From Aldrovandia affinis (lineage: Eukaryota > Chordata > Actinopteri > Notacanthiformes > Halosauridae), in contig JAINUG010000086.1 of the NCBI GenBank assembly GCA_029706075.1, forward strand, positions 2,293,060-2,357,059: a DNA stretch of 64,000 bases. The letters run 5' to 3'. Shown one piece after another: positions 13,311 to 24,200 of this stretch. The notes beneath the pieces are model-generated. The model did no database searches and had not been told where the DNA came from. It worked only from the letters and a program-made list of their open reading frames with translations. The position numbers were made by a program, and so were the translations under genes. Every line of letters begins with the position of its first letter. Position 1 is the first letter of the stretch.

Positions 13311-13807
13311 GACAGCAATTAGTAATAGGAACATGATACAGTATATCAAGAGCAGCTCAGTTTTTAGATTTAAAAAAAAACTCTTCACTGAGGCATGTAG
13401 GAACTGAAAACATTTCTGCACAAAGACTTGGAGATTTGGATAGCCTACTGCTAAACCTGCACTTGGCAAATAAAAGAAGGAACCAGCAAAAAGTTGTCCT
13501 TAACTCTTTGACTCACAGTTAAATGCTAACGTTTCTATATTTACGAAAATGAAATTTGGTCACCAAACTGTGTCAGTGAAAAAAACACTTGCATTTAGTC
13601 AAAGTAAAGGACAAATTTCGATTGAATTTAGGCCAAAGTTGTAACATGCTAAAAGTTAGTTGATCCTTCCTTATTATTATTATTACCTTCAGTACTAATA
13701 CCACTATGGTTATTTCTGTATTGAGTTGTGATGTGTTCGACAGAAGCTTTCGGATGTCAAGGATACAGAAAGGGATATACAACATACCGCGGTAGTGTTT
13801 CAAAACA
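13311..13807. repeat. Copy 1 of a 0.5 kb duplicated segment, class unknown
   Basis: These 497 bases recur at 18048-18549 at about 99 percent identity by eye. The few differences are single-base changes (for example TAGCC/TAACC, AACG/AATG, CTAATA/CTAGTA), one ATT repeat more in copy 2, and a homopolymer swap near 13370. The right third contains a half copy of the GATTCAATC-ended palindromic MITE family (13560-13623). Copy 1 is bracketed by imperfect direct repeats of a small hairpin: GTGTTCAAACACCTGACAGC at the left and GTGTTTCAAAACACTTGATT at the right. Open frames across it do not resemble any protein I recognise. It is not a standard DNA transposon or LTR. Confidence 0.9.
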
Positions 13808-14477
13808 CTTGATTGCAATGAATACTTTTGGCAAACTCTAATCATTTCATTACAAACAAACTGGTGGCAAATGCAATTATCTATTTTACTTTCAGCTTCT
13901 GGAAGGACTTATTTTACTGGCATGTCTGCATATCAAGTGCATTTCTGTGGAATCCGGGGGATTGTGTTGATTAATGCAAATGGTCTGGAGTCTGAGGTTC
14001 TCCGAATTGTTCATTTGCGATTCTGTAGATTGATTACCGAATAAAGATTATCATCGTTATTACTGGGTTTTTTATCTGTAGTGAAAAAAAAGATGGACTG
14101 ATTGGTAAGACTGTCAGATATTATGCCACCGTTAGAAATGCAGTCTGTATGCGAAAACACAAATGAAGTCAATCAAATGTTAATAAGACTAGTACTAGGT
14201 ATTGCTGCTGTATTCAGTTTTGGTATGCTACTCTATTCCTTGCTGTGTATTCTCAGATAGACAAAAAAAGGAATGCAATGGATTATCTGGTGGAACAGTG
14301 TGCTGTGCAGTAGTCTATGTGCAGCAGCACAGGTCAGCCCCACAGGCTCACTCCCCTTTACCCCATCCCTGAGGTGAGAGATGAGGTTGAGGTGCCATAT
14401 GTTGCAGGGATGTTGTTAGGTTCCTTTCATGGCATGGGTACAGATTTTTAAAAGAAAACACCTTGTGTTTATGAATA

Positions 14478-14480
<3 letters not shown>

Positions 14481-14515
<35 letters not shown>
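14481..14515. repeat. (TG)n microsatellite
   Basis: About 17 uninterrupted TG units. The open frame reading Cys-Val repeats is an artefact. Confidence 0.97.
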
Positions 14516-14517
<2 letters not shown>

Positions 14518-14884
14518 AATGCTTATGTGCTAGTATATTTATATTATACTGGTATTACTGTATTTTTCACAACTGGAAAAATGTATGTATATTCTAGCAT
14601 TCTATATGTCTTATTTAGCTATATAAAGCTAAAAACCTACAATAGCAATTGCGCTAGGGTGTCACAATTGCCTACTGTTGTATCGTATCTATGAATGGAT
14701 ATTAGGCTAGACAGACTAACATTACAAAATTGTATACATTGTGACACCACACCAGCACTCCCTATTTAGTTGCAACAAAATGTTACATAGTACATAGTTT
14801 GGTACTGACACAATAATCCAACAAAGGATTGGAAATACATGTCTTCAATCAAGGATTGCCTGCATGAGTTCAATTAGGCTAAGC

Positions 14885-15198
14885 CAGAGGTCTCAAACTC
14901 AGTACCTTAGAAGGCCGTGTGTATGTACGATTTCATTCCAACCAATTACTGCTGCCTTAATTGGTTCAACTACTCATTTAGCCATATGCATGCACCTCTG
15001 TGCATTTTCAAGTTAAAGCACAGAATATAGGAAACAATTGTTATTTAGATAACAAAAATAACTCAATTTCAATGTATATGCATTATTTACAAGCCAACGT
15101 GGTAATTTAACAAATAATGGAACTGATTATCTAATCAAGAGCAGAGGCTGGAGTAAAGACCAGGATACACAAGGCCCTCGATATCACTGAGACCACTG
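14885..15198. mobile_element. Non-autonomous hAT element (MITE) with 8-bp target duplication
   Basis: The element starts CAGAGGTCTCAAACTCAG and ends ATCACTGAGACCACTG. The ends are an imperfect inverted repeat of the hAT type CAGNGGTCTCA. It is flanked by a perfect 8-bp duplication, GGCTAAGC (14877-14884 and 15199-15206), the length expected for hAT. The 314-base interior has no coding capacity and includes the ATTCCAACCAATTACTGC block common in fish hAT MITEs. Confidence 0.9.
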
Positions 15199-15770
15199 GG
15201 CTAAGCTTTCAATGTAATAAAGCTTCGATTTTTTCTCTAATTTCACTTTTGATTTTATATCATTCATATTTTATGTTTGTAACAAAAAATATTATTGAAG
15301 TTAGGTTACTGTTTAGCTATCTGTTTATGACCAATTTATCAGGTTGTTGTATTTTACAACTGTTATACCCTGTTAAGGATCATGATCATAAAGGTATTAA
15401 ACATTTTTTAGGTGACATTAATGTAGGCCAACCTTTATCTCTGCCTTACACAGAGAAATGAGAATCAGTTATTGGAGAATCATCAGTTTAATCATTGTAA
15501 TCAATGGTTCGCTTGTTTAGTTTCATTTGCCAATTTGAAACATCCCAGAATACTACTATTCAGTTCCTGTCTGTGACAAGTTCCGTGGCCCTTTTTTTAA
15601 TGATAGTGATTGATGCCAGTGGTTCAATAGGGAATTATTGATGTTTGTATAATTAATTTTATACTAGACTCTTTTACATGCACTGCTGCTTTGGAAATGC
15701 GAGAGAAGCCCAGCTATGGTAACGCTTTCTGGCAATGTAGTATAAGTTTCACCTAAAATCACACACTGAG

Positions 15771-16269
15771 TGTCACGACTCGGCCAGCAAACAGGCATTT
15801 CCACCAAGCCCCAATCAGGAAAAGTAAAAGACACGCCCGGAATGCACAAAGACAATCAAGGTCATTACTGACAGCTGTGAATAATTAACTGGGAGGATAT
15901 TTAACCGGCTGACGTTTTCTGTTTGTCGCTTGAACATTGTCTTACATTGCTTTGATTACATGCTGTTGTTTGGTGTTCTTGCCTCCTCGAAAAAGTTTGT
16001 TCTTGTTCTCATTCTTGTTTGTTTCTTAGAGTTCCTGTGTTTAGTTTAGTCCGTGTTTTGGAATACGTTTTGGTTTTACGGTTTAGCTAGTTTTGTTTGT
16101 TCCTGATTGTTATTTTGGTTTGTTTTGTTAGTCCTATTTACGTGTTTTCGCAGACACGGTTTTGCTTTCGTTTCCTGCCCGCGTTAAGGATAATAAATAT
16201 CTTAAACGCATCTACGCATTCTGGGTCTCTCTCACCTGCACTTGTTCCACACCTACCACATCCCTGACA
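15771..16269 (+). mobile_element. Solo LTR (Gypsy-like) with 5-bp target duplication
   Basis: The 499-base block runs from TGTCACGACTCGG to CATCCCTGACA, with TG...CA ends and a TGTCA/TGACA inverted repeat. It is flanked by identical CTGAG (15766-15770 and 16270-16274). Inside are a TATTTAA-like box near 15898, a long T- and GTTTGTT-rich middle, and an AATAAA signal at 16192-16197 about 75 bases before the 3' end. This gives + orientation. No internal retrotransposon genes remain. Confidence 0.9.
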
Positions 16270-17879
16270 CTGAGAATGGAGCATCCCATGTGTCTACTCC
16301 GCAGAATGTAATTAGAATCTCTAGCCTCTAAAGTGCTACTGCCCAAGACACACTTTGTTCTCACCTTGTGATCTGAAACAATTGGTTGTATATCAATTAT
16401 TAGAATTTTATTTTATTTTTATAAATGAAGGCATTCTCCTTTACCTCAAATGGACAACCACAGTAATTCCTGAGAGGGACCAGCCTTGCAAATTCTTCAG
16501 TTTCTACATCTTAAGTACCATTTGGGGGAAATTAATAGAGATTATTTGCCCTTCAACAACAAGATAAAGTGCTCTTACGTTTGTCTGTATAATTGTACAT
16601 CATCCTTAACAATTAGTAATGTGTTACATTGAAAATACTTTTTAAAGTGCTTTGATGCATAGAATATATTCAGTCAATATTAATGTGCTTTGGATTTGGT
16701 CTAAAGTGCAGGTGAAATTAAAGCAAAACATTCATTACTCTTAAATAATACATGAATCATAACTTATAGCCACAAATAAATCTTTGGTTCAGCAAAGAGA
16801 TCATTCATAAAATATCATACTGCATTTGAACTCTCAAAGTCGAAGCCTGCAAAATACTTCTAAAGACATTTAATGAACAGACCCATATAATCACATCTCA
16901 GATTACACTGAAAACCAACCTCATTATCCCCTCAGAAACCATGGTCAGTGCTGTGTTCAATAAGACATAACAAACCAATTTTATAGCAGCCTCAAAACAG
17001 TTGCCCATTGGATCATTAGTTCTATGGCAGTAGTTTTAAACAGTGTACAACAAACACCGTTGCAAAAGCTGGACACAGTTGCAAAGCTGAAAGGTTCAGC
17101 CGATTTTTATTTCTGTCATGTCTCACACTCACCTGAAGCAATATAGCACGGATATAGGGATATAGGTCGTGCATATGTTTGGTGGCTGAAAATTGGAAAA
17201 TATCGGAATATTATAGAAAGTTAGAAAGGATTACTCCTCCTCCCTCTCTAACCCTAAGATTAATTAAAACATTGTTACACTGGTATGAGGTCAACTTAAT
17301 AATAAATTACTATATATAGAAATATATTATGAGTTGCCCTGGATAAAGGTATCTGCTAACCATTAAAAAAAAGAAATTAATAAAATAGTGATCCATTTGG
17401 ACTTAATGGTAGTAGCAGAGAGCAGAATTAGTGCTGGGCTGCTCAGTCAGTGGGGCAAGCTCTCAGACAACAGGGTGAGCTCTCAACGGGCCATTTTAGA
17501 CCCTGTGAATTGAAGAGTCTGTAACACAGAAGCTCATTCTAGACCCTGTGCATTAACACTAGGAGCGCCGACTCCGCCCACGCCTTCGAAATACCTATGA
17601 ACGCCGCCTGTCCGGTCAAAAGACCGCTGAGTCTACAGACAGAGGCACTGGTGCTGACGCAAAATGTTCACCAGATGGTGCTTCTTACACAGTTTGTAGT
17701 CCTAAAACCCGGAAGTAAGCCTAAGAGAGTTTCACGTTTTATTCTATGACATAAATTAAGCACGTTCATATCTCAACCGTGAATTTTGAAGCTGTTATGT
17801 GTTTTTTAAAGTAAGCTGCTAACAAGTTGCTATATTCAAACTACAACTGTTGTCGGAATAATGAAACGTCATTACATTA

Positions 17880-18850
17880 CGGCTAGGTGGCTAGCTACGA
17901 ATAAGCATTGCTTGCTCAGCTGTACAACTAAGCAGCTGGCTAGCTACAAACATAATATATAAATTGCCTGCAGCTGGCTAGTATTTTTGAAATGTAGCTA
18001 CAGCCAGCTGGCTACCTACGAACATAATATAAGAATTATAATATATAGACAGCAATTAGTAATAGGAACATGATACAGTATATCAAGAGCAGCTCAGTTT
18101 TTAGAATTCTTTTTTTTTACTCTTCACTGAGGCATGTAGGAACTGAAAACATTTCTGCACAAAGACTTGGAGATTTGGATAACCTACTGCTAAACCTGCA
18201 CTTGGCAAATAAAAGAAGGAACCAGCAAAAAGTTGTCCTTAACTCTTTGACTCACAGTTAAATGCTAATGTTTCTATATTTACGAAAATGAAATTTGGTC
18301 ACCAAACTGTGTCAGTGAAAAAAACACTTGCATTTAGTCAAAGTAAAGGACAAATTTCGATTGAATTTAGGCCAAAGTTGTAACATGCTAAAAGTTAGTT
18401 GATCCTTCCTTATTATTATTATTATTACCTTCAGTACTAGTACCACTATGGTTATTTCTGTATTGAGTTGTGATGTGTTCGACAGAAGCTTTCGGATGTC
18501 AAGGATACAGAAAGGGATATACAACATACCGCGGTAGTGTTTCAAAACATAATAACATAACATAATATAAGAATTATAATATATAATAATATTATAATTA
18601 TATAGCCAGCTAGCTACGAAGATAATAATATGCATTGTCTGTTCAGCTGTAGGCTACAGCTAAGTTAGCTGCCTAGCTACGAATATAATATATGGATTGC
18701 CTGCTTAGATGGCTAGTATTTTGTGTCACTTTGTGTAATTTTAGGTAGCTTTTGGCTCTGCCAGGTAGTGAAAGGTGCAGCCAAGCTACGAACATATTGC
18801 CTGCTCAGCAGGCTAGCACGCAACTGAAATTATAGGGGAATTGGTCAGAT
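17880..18850. repeat. Degenerate tandem repeat built on GCTAGCTACGAA
   Basis: Repeated blocks of the form GCTAGCTACGAACATAATAT, then an AATTGCCTGCTCAGCTG-like part, occur around 17888, 17938, 18008, 18606, 18668, 18783 and 18878. Unit length varies (about 50-70 bases) and copies are diverged. The array lies inside the TTAA element and is interrupted by the 0.5 kb segment at 18048-18549. Confidence 0.75.
18048..18549. repeat. Copy 2 of the 0.5 kb duplicated segment, flanked by 27-bp direct repeats
   Basis: This is nearly identical to 13311-13807 in the same orientation. It is bordered by an exact 27-base direct repeat beginning AACATAATATAAGAATTATA (18021-18047 and 18559-18585). The left repeat abuts the segment; at the right, nine bases (TAATAACAT) intervene after CAAAACA. 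The duplication may be a target-site duplication from retroposition with an A-rich tail, or it may come from the local tandem array, whose units share the first part. The junctions are sharp. Confidence 0.9.
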
Positions 18851-19494
18851 TAAGCTAAAATATACAGCTAGCAAGCTGGCTAACTACAAACAAAATAAAT
18901 GCATAGCCTGCTCAGCTTTGGTCTTCTGATTTGCTGTCAAACTAGCTATTGAAACAGTCATGATCACCAGCGAGGTTACAGCAGAGATAGCTATCAGAGA
19001 AACCAGCTAGTTCAACGCAGGAGGACTGGGCAGGCTAGTATGAAACGAGTGGTGGTGCAAATTAGTTTGTGGGCAGACAAAAGAGACAGCAGGTAGCCAT
19101 TTCCCTCCAAGCATTCTTTAAGTTATTGTGGGATAGCTACCTAGCCAAATTTTAATAATCACGTTTTGTTATCAGAAATGGCTGTTTATATGAACCTTAA
19201 TCTGTGTACAAAATATTTCTGGTATCAGAATCTGAAATCATACTTTTGTATGTAGCGGCGGGTTGTAGCAATTGTCGGTCTCTGTGATGAGAAGTTGCAA
19301 TATAACATAATACTTCTGCTTCAGTGTTATAAAGTATTCAAGCGTTATCTGCAACTTGAAGATATACAAGATATACTCTAAGATTCAGATGCAAATTAGT
19401 TTGTGGGCAGACAAAGAGACAGCAGGCTGAAAACCGGTTTGCCCAAATCATAAGAGATTTTTTGTCTCTCCAGGGAGAGTGAGAATGGATTCTT

Positions 19495-20690
19495 GTGGGT
19501 TTTAAGATAGTATAGTTTGGACACATGGCACTAGCAAGCAAAAACTGACCTGAGCCATGCAGGAGTACATATAACACAGCTATAGTAAACACAGCCACAA
19601 TAACTTTTCATGTTACGTTATATATTCCAAGTATACCATGTACTTATTCTGTCCTATAGATTACTATAGGCAACGGTGAGCGTTTGTTATTATCCATGTC
19701 AAAATATAGACCATTTACAAGACATGTCAAGTATCAAAGATGAGAGATGTAAGCAGAGGAAGAAATGTTGGATTCACCCATCTTTGACTTGTATTAAAAC
19801 AAAGTTCTTTCCAACCTGTTTTCTGTTTTATTGTGGGTTATAAGATAGGACAGTTTGTACACATGGCACTAGCAAGCAAAAACTGTGACCTGAGCCATGC
19901 AGTACAACTAGCATAACACGGCTATAGTAAACGCAGCCACAATAACTTTTCATGTTACATTATATATTCCAAGTAGGCCTATACCATGCAGGGGCATAGC
20001 AGACACGGGGGACACGTCCCCCCCACTTTCATACAGGCGCCTGGCAGCCGCTCCCCGCGGTCTCGCCTCTTTTCTGTCCTGATCCCTCGCTGGTGGAACG
20101 ACCTTCCGCAATCGGTCAGGACCGCGGAATCACTTGCGATCTTCCGCAAGAGACTCAAAACCCACTTCTTCAGACTCCACTACCACTGAACTCTGTCCAT
20201 CTAGCTAAATTGTCTTCACCACTGTTTACTTGTTCAACACTATACTCCTAAAAATATATATTAAAAAATTCACTAACCTTTTCCTTCCCGGTGTTACAGG
20301 TATGGTACGCAGATGCCTGCAATGATGTCTATTGCTGTATTCCTGCACTGATCTCGTGCGCTAACTATGATTGTTTCTACCATGTATTAATGCACATCTA
20401 GCAGACGCTCTGGATAAGAGCATCTGCTAAATGCTTAAAATGTAAAATGTAATGTAAATGGCATACAAATGTAATTCTGTCCCCCGCACTTTTTCCAAGC
20501 TAATATTAGAAAAGTATTGTGGACATGCATAAATTTGACTACTATTGGCAAACATTCAAAATATAGGCCATTTACAAGACAAGTCAAGTTGAGATGAGAA
20601 ATGTAAACAGAGGAAGTAATGTTGGATTCACCCACCTTTCACTTGTATGAAAACACAGTTCTTACCAGCCCGTTTTCTTCCATTTTCGGA
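19495..20690. repeat. 337-bp tandem duplication, second unit interrupted by a LINE end
   Basis: Unit A (19495-19831) and unit B (from 19832) share, in order, a GTGGGTTATAAGATAG block, ACATGGCACTAGCAAGCAAA, GACCTGAGCCATGCA, CACAATAACTTTTCATGTTA, and, after the insertion in B, an ATAGGCCATTTACAAGACA block and GTTGGATTCACCCA. In unit B the sequence between ATACCATGCA (19990) and GGCATACAAATG (20460) is replaced by an L2-type LINE 3' end. A separate short duplicate of a TTAGTTTGTGGGCAGACAAA block occurs at 19061 and 19397. Confidence 0.85.
19990..20460 (+). mobile_element. L2-type LINE, 3' end (ORF2 C-terminus and 3' UTR)
   Basis: The + frame at about 20030-20189 encodes a RSRLFSVLIPRWWNDLPQSV motif, then an RTAESLAIFRKRLKTHFF stretch ending LHYH and a stop. 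This is the characteristic C-terminus of fish L2-clade LINE proteins. A 3' UTR of about 270 bases follows, ending in GCTCTGGATAAGAGCATCTG, then CTAAATGC and (TGTAA)-like repeats. The element is 5'-truncated, as is usual for LINE insertions. The same tail occurs on the SINE at 51580-51757. Confidence 0.85.
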
Positions 20691-21208
20691 CGCTGTTTTG
20701 AATCTCCCAAAGATTGGATTTATTTTAACATTTCTCTTCCGCTACTTTCGGTTGAACTGTAATCAACAGGAATGTCCTATAACTGTATACTGATGGTCGA
20801 GGGTCGGTTATTTTTACCCTTGTTTTATTTTATCCAGCTGCACAATGGATATGTAGCGTTATGAAAAAAACATACATCTGATCTGTGGTATAGGCTATTG
20901 CGTTTTGCGGAGAAACGCATTTTTAAACACATACAGTATATCATATATGTATGATTTCAGAATCTGATATATTTTGAACACAGATAAAGGTTCGTATTGG
21001 AACGAAACTCGTCATATGCTTTATCAGAATTTAGACTGTAGGCCTAACCAATGTGTTGGTTAGAATGGCCATAACAGTTAGCCAAAAAGTAAAACTGGAG
21101 ACTTCGACAGTCTATAATCTCACAGCACGTGCAGATAATGATAAATATACAATTTTCATTTTGAGCAAGGTCACGTGGGTGTTGCATCTCTCTAAATGCC
21201 ATTCTAGA

Positions 21209-21251
<43 letters not shown>
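21209..21251. repeat. (TTA)n microsatellite
   Basis: Fourteen ATT/TTA units without interruption, inside the TTAA element. Confidence 0.97.
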
Positions 21252-24200
21252 AAGCCATTCTGTAAAATAGAGACTCTTGGCTATAAGCTATGTGAAGATC
21301 CTTGCACCATCTGGTGTGGTGAAAGAGAACTGAATCATTGGTCGGAAGACGAGCGAGACGTAATAACACACGAATAACACACACGGAGGGGAATAAAAGC
21401 GTTTTTGCTTTTTTCCAAAAGTGATTTTGATTTTTTTTTAACACTTATGTAAAGAATAAATATCTAGGAAAAGGCAAGGAAGGTGGATGCTGTAACCTAT
21501 TTGTAACTAACGTAACAATTTTCTAAATGTGAGTAGATGTCAGTACCGGTCAAATGACCGGTTTCAGCGCTCCTAGTGTTAAGGAGTCTGTAACACAGAG
21601 GTGCATTCAACACCCTGTGACTGAAAGAGTCTGTAACACAGCATCTTATTCTAGACCCTGTACGTTGAAGAGTCGGCTAACACAGCAGCTCATTCTAGAC
21701 CCTGTGCATTGAGGACTCTGTAACACAGAGGCTCATTCTAGACCCTGTGCATTGAAGAGTCTGTGTAACACAGTGTCTTATTCTAGACTCTGCATTGAGG
21801 AGCCTGCATGCCAGCAGCCAAACACAGCTGCCTCAGAAGTGGGCTCTCTCCCAGAATCCAAATGTCACGCACAATGTGCCATGTGAAAAGGGTAGGAGTA
21901 ATTCAATTTCATTACAAACCACGATAAATGGAATTTTGGATTAGTCCTATTTTGTTTCCTCGAGTGTAATGGTCCAGATTAGACCCAAACCCCTTCAGAA
22001 AAGGAAAGGGAAGGACATTTCAGATTGCTGAAAGGGAAAAAAAACAGATTGCTGTTCAATTCAATATGCATTTGTATAATAAGCTGCGGGAGTCATTACA
22101 GAATGGCGAAGCAGCTCTTATTCAGTATTTCAAACATGAGTAATGAGCCATTTGAAATATGCACAGGCATTAAGTGCAAGGAAATGGGGAAGAGGACACA
22201 GGGAAGCCAGTTTAACACATTAAGAAATGCTTCATTACGTGGCTTCTCCCTTAGTAGGCAGTGCTGGGCACATAAATGTTAAGACTGATCACGGTTCCTG
22301 AGAGGTGGAACGCACTGTCAATATGAGCATTGGATAAATGGGCACCTGCCTTGATTGTGCCTCTGAAATTGCACTTGTAATGTTCTGTAGCTGGAATGGA
22401 TGACCAGTCCCTCTAAGAGAAGTCAGGAGGTAGTGCTGTTTTTGTTTTTATTTTGTACTTTTTCCCATGCTAAGGATTATTCAGTAGCCATTGCTTATCT
22501 CGGAGTGAAACAGACAAACGGAGTATAAAATGTGGGACAGTCAATACATCAAAAAGACTGAAAAGAAAAGATAGAAATTCACCCAATACAGTACATCATG
22601 TATTTGCAATCCCTGCGTCAGCAAGAAAAAACATAAAAGCTATGCATGTATTCTCGCCCGTTTCCATATGCTTCTTGGTAAGATAATTTATCTGCTGGGG
22701 CTGCGAAAACCCAATAAACACCTTCCTTTCACACGCTGTTCATTTCGAGGCTCGACCTTGGGTTTAGTTTGTGACATTTCCAAGAATGGGGAACAACACA
22801 GTGTGCTGGGCATCCGCAGAGAGACTCACATCTACCCTGTGGCCTCTATGGGTGGAAACATGATTGAAGTTACGGTGGGAATCACAGTATCGCAAGCGAT
22901 GCTGACGGGAGTGAAATCAGGCATTAATACCATTTAATTACTCCACTAATGACAGCAGTAAGCATCGGCAAAACCCTTCAATTGTTACTGTGAAAAGATC
23001 ATGAAAATGTCAGTATTCTAGCCCACAATGATAAAAATGTTACAATTAGCCTGTGCTCTTTGTCTAATTTATCATGCAAAACACAAATGAATATAACTTT
23101 TTTAAGTTTAGCATATTAATCCTCCCTGGCACTTTAAGCCTAAGGGTTGTATTCATTCCCCTTAGGCTGAGGTTTTTTTTGCGTCCTGGAATCGACTAAT
23201 GAATTTAAGCAGGTGTTACCTAAATGCTGCAGACGTCAGTGACTATTTGCGAATTGAGATGGGGATCCTGCACACCTTGCAGACCCGTTTCCCGCCGCAG
23301 GTGATAAGGTGAAGTCGGTTAAATCTGTTTCGCTTCCTCGGAGGTGTTGAAGCTGCAGTCCTCTCTGATCCCCCTTTCCGAGGCCTCTGTTATTATTAGA
23401 CTCAGGCTGCGCGTCGACTGCTTTTCAAAACGGTCGTTGTGTGCTATCAGCATTTTCTGTGCATGCCGCTTGTGTTCCCGCCGGAGGCAAAAGACAAGTA
23501 ATTATAATAAACGTAACAAATAAATCCATCAGCATGCGAGGCTGTAATGATATATCAATGTTGAAGGCTAGTTAGCCCTTTGCCCCAGGGGCTCTGACGG
23601 CATCTTTTGAATGGGGTAGGGGGCTTTGGGTGGGGGTGGGGCGGTGCAGGCTAATGGTGGATGACGTTCATGGGTATCTCTGTATTTTTTATCATATTAC
23701 AGATTGTTTAGTGATATTTAAACAAGCAAGAACAACTTCTGCTGTTATTCAGGGGTCATATCTCTCACTACTTGAAGGAACCCTTTTCCCTGAACTGCCT
23801 TAGACAAGATAAACAACTGCATGTGTACAGAAGGCCAGTCCACACAGAGATCTCCAGTGGTTCATGTGGAGATCTTGAGAGTATTAAGCACATAATTAGG
23901 CAACGGATATTATTGGCAAGAAAATCGACCCATTGTGACAGCTGAGTCTCAAGCCCATTGTCTTGGAGTTTTGATTAACAGTAAGGTCAGCATGTGCCAC
24001 ATTGTAAAAGTCAAATAAAAACATATTTTTCTTTCTGAACAAAAGGACAGTTGTGTATCGAGCTAGCAATTTACAGTGATTGACGTGTTCATACTTTTTC
24101 TGTTTGGCCGTCTGTGCCATATTTATATCCACATCACTCTATTAAGCAGTGTTACATACAGACAATATCTTGTCATTGTGCTCAGGGATCTAAACGTGTT

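Larger units (their letters stand above)
17557..21578. mobile_element. piggyBac-type TTAA element, 4.0 kb, non-autonomous
   Basis: The ends are CACTAGGAGCGCCGA at the left and TCAGCGCTCCTAGTG at the right, a clear inverted repeat. They are flanked by TTAA on both sides (17553-17556, 21579-21582), the piggyBac target duplication. Near the ends are a perfect 18-base palindrome, ACCGGTCAAATGACCGGT (21545-21562), and its degenerate mate CCGGTCAAAAGACCG (17611-17625). No transposase is visible. The interior carries GCTAGCTACGAA-type tandem repeats, copy 2 of the 0.5 kb segment, a 337-base tandem duplication, a LINE 3' end and an ATT microsatellite. piggyBac is inferred from TTAA and end structure; other TTAA-using superfamilies (for example Kolobok) are possible. 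Confidence 0.85.
17440..21815. repeat. 43-bp minisatellite, split by a transposon
   Basis: About seven degenerate units lie at 17485-17556 and 21579-21810. Each unit reads approximately CTCATTCTAGACCCTGTGCA, then TTGAAGAGTCTGTAACACAG plus two or three bases. The 4 kb TTAA element (17557-21578) sits inside one unit. Removing it and one TTAA restores a normal repeat (GTGCATTAAGGAGTCTG), so the array is older than the insertion. Confidence 0.9.

Noticed and set aside
18048-18549. Helitron or LTR explanation for the duplicated segment
   Set aside because: No 5' TC, no CTRR end with a hairpin and no TG...CA ends; the 27-bp flanking repeats also argue against a Helitron.
17485-21810. Regularly spaced repeats resembling a CRISPR array
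   Set aside because: The 43-bp units are contiguous and diverged with no unique spacers, and the genome is vertebrate. It is a minisatellite.
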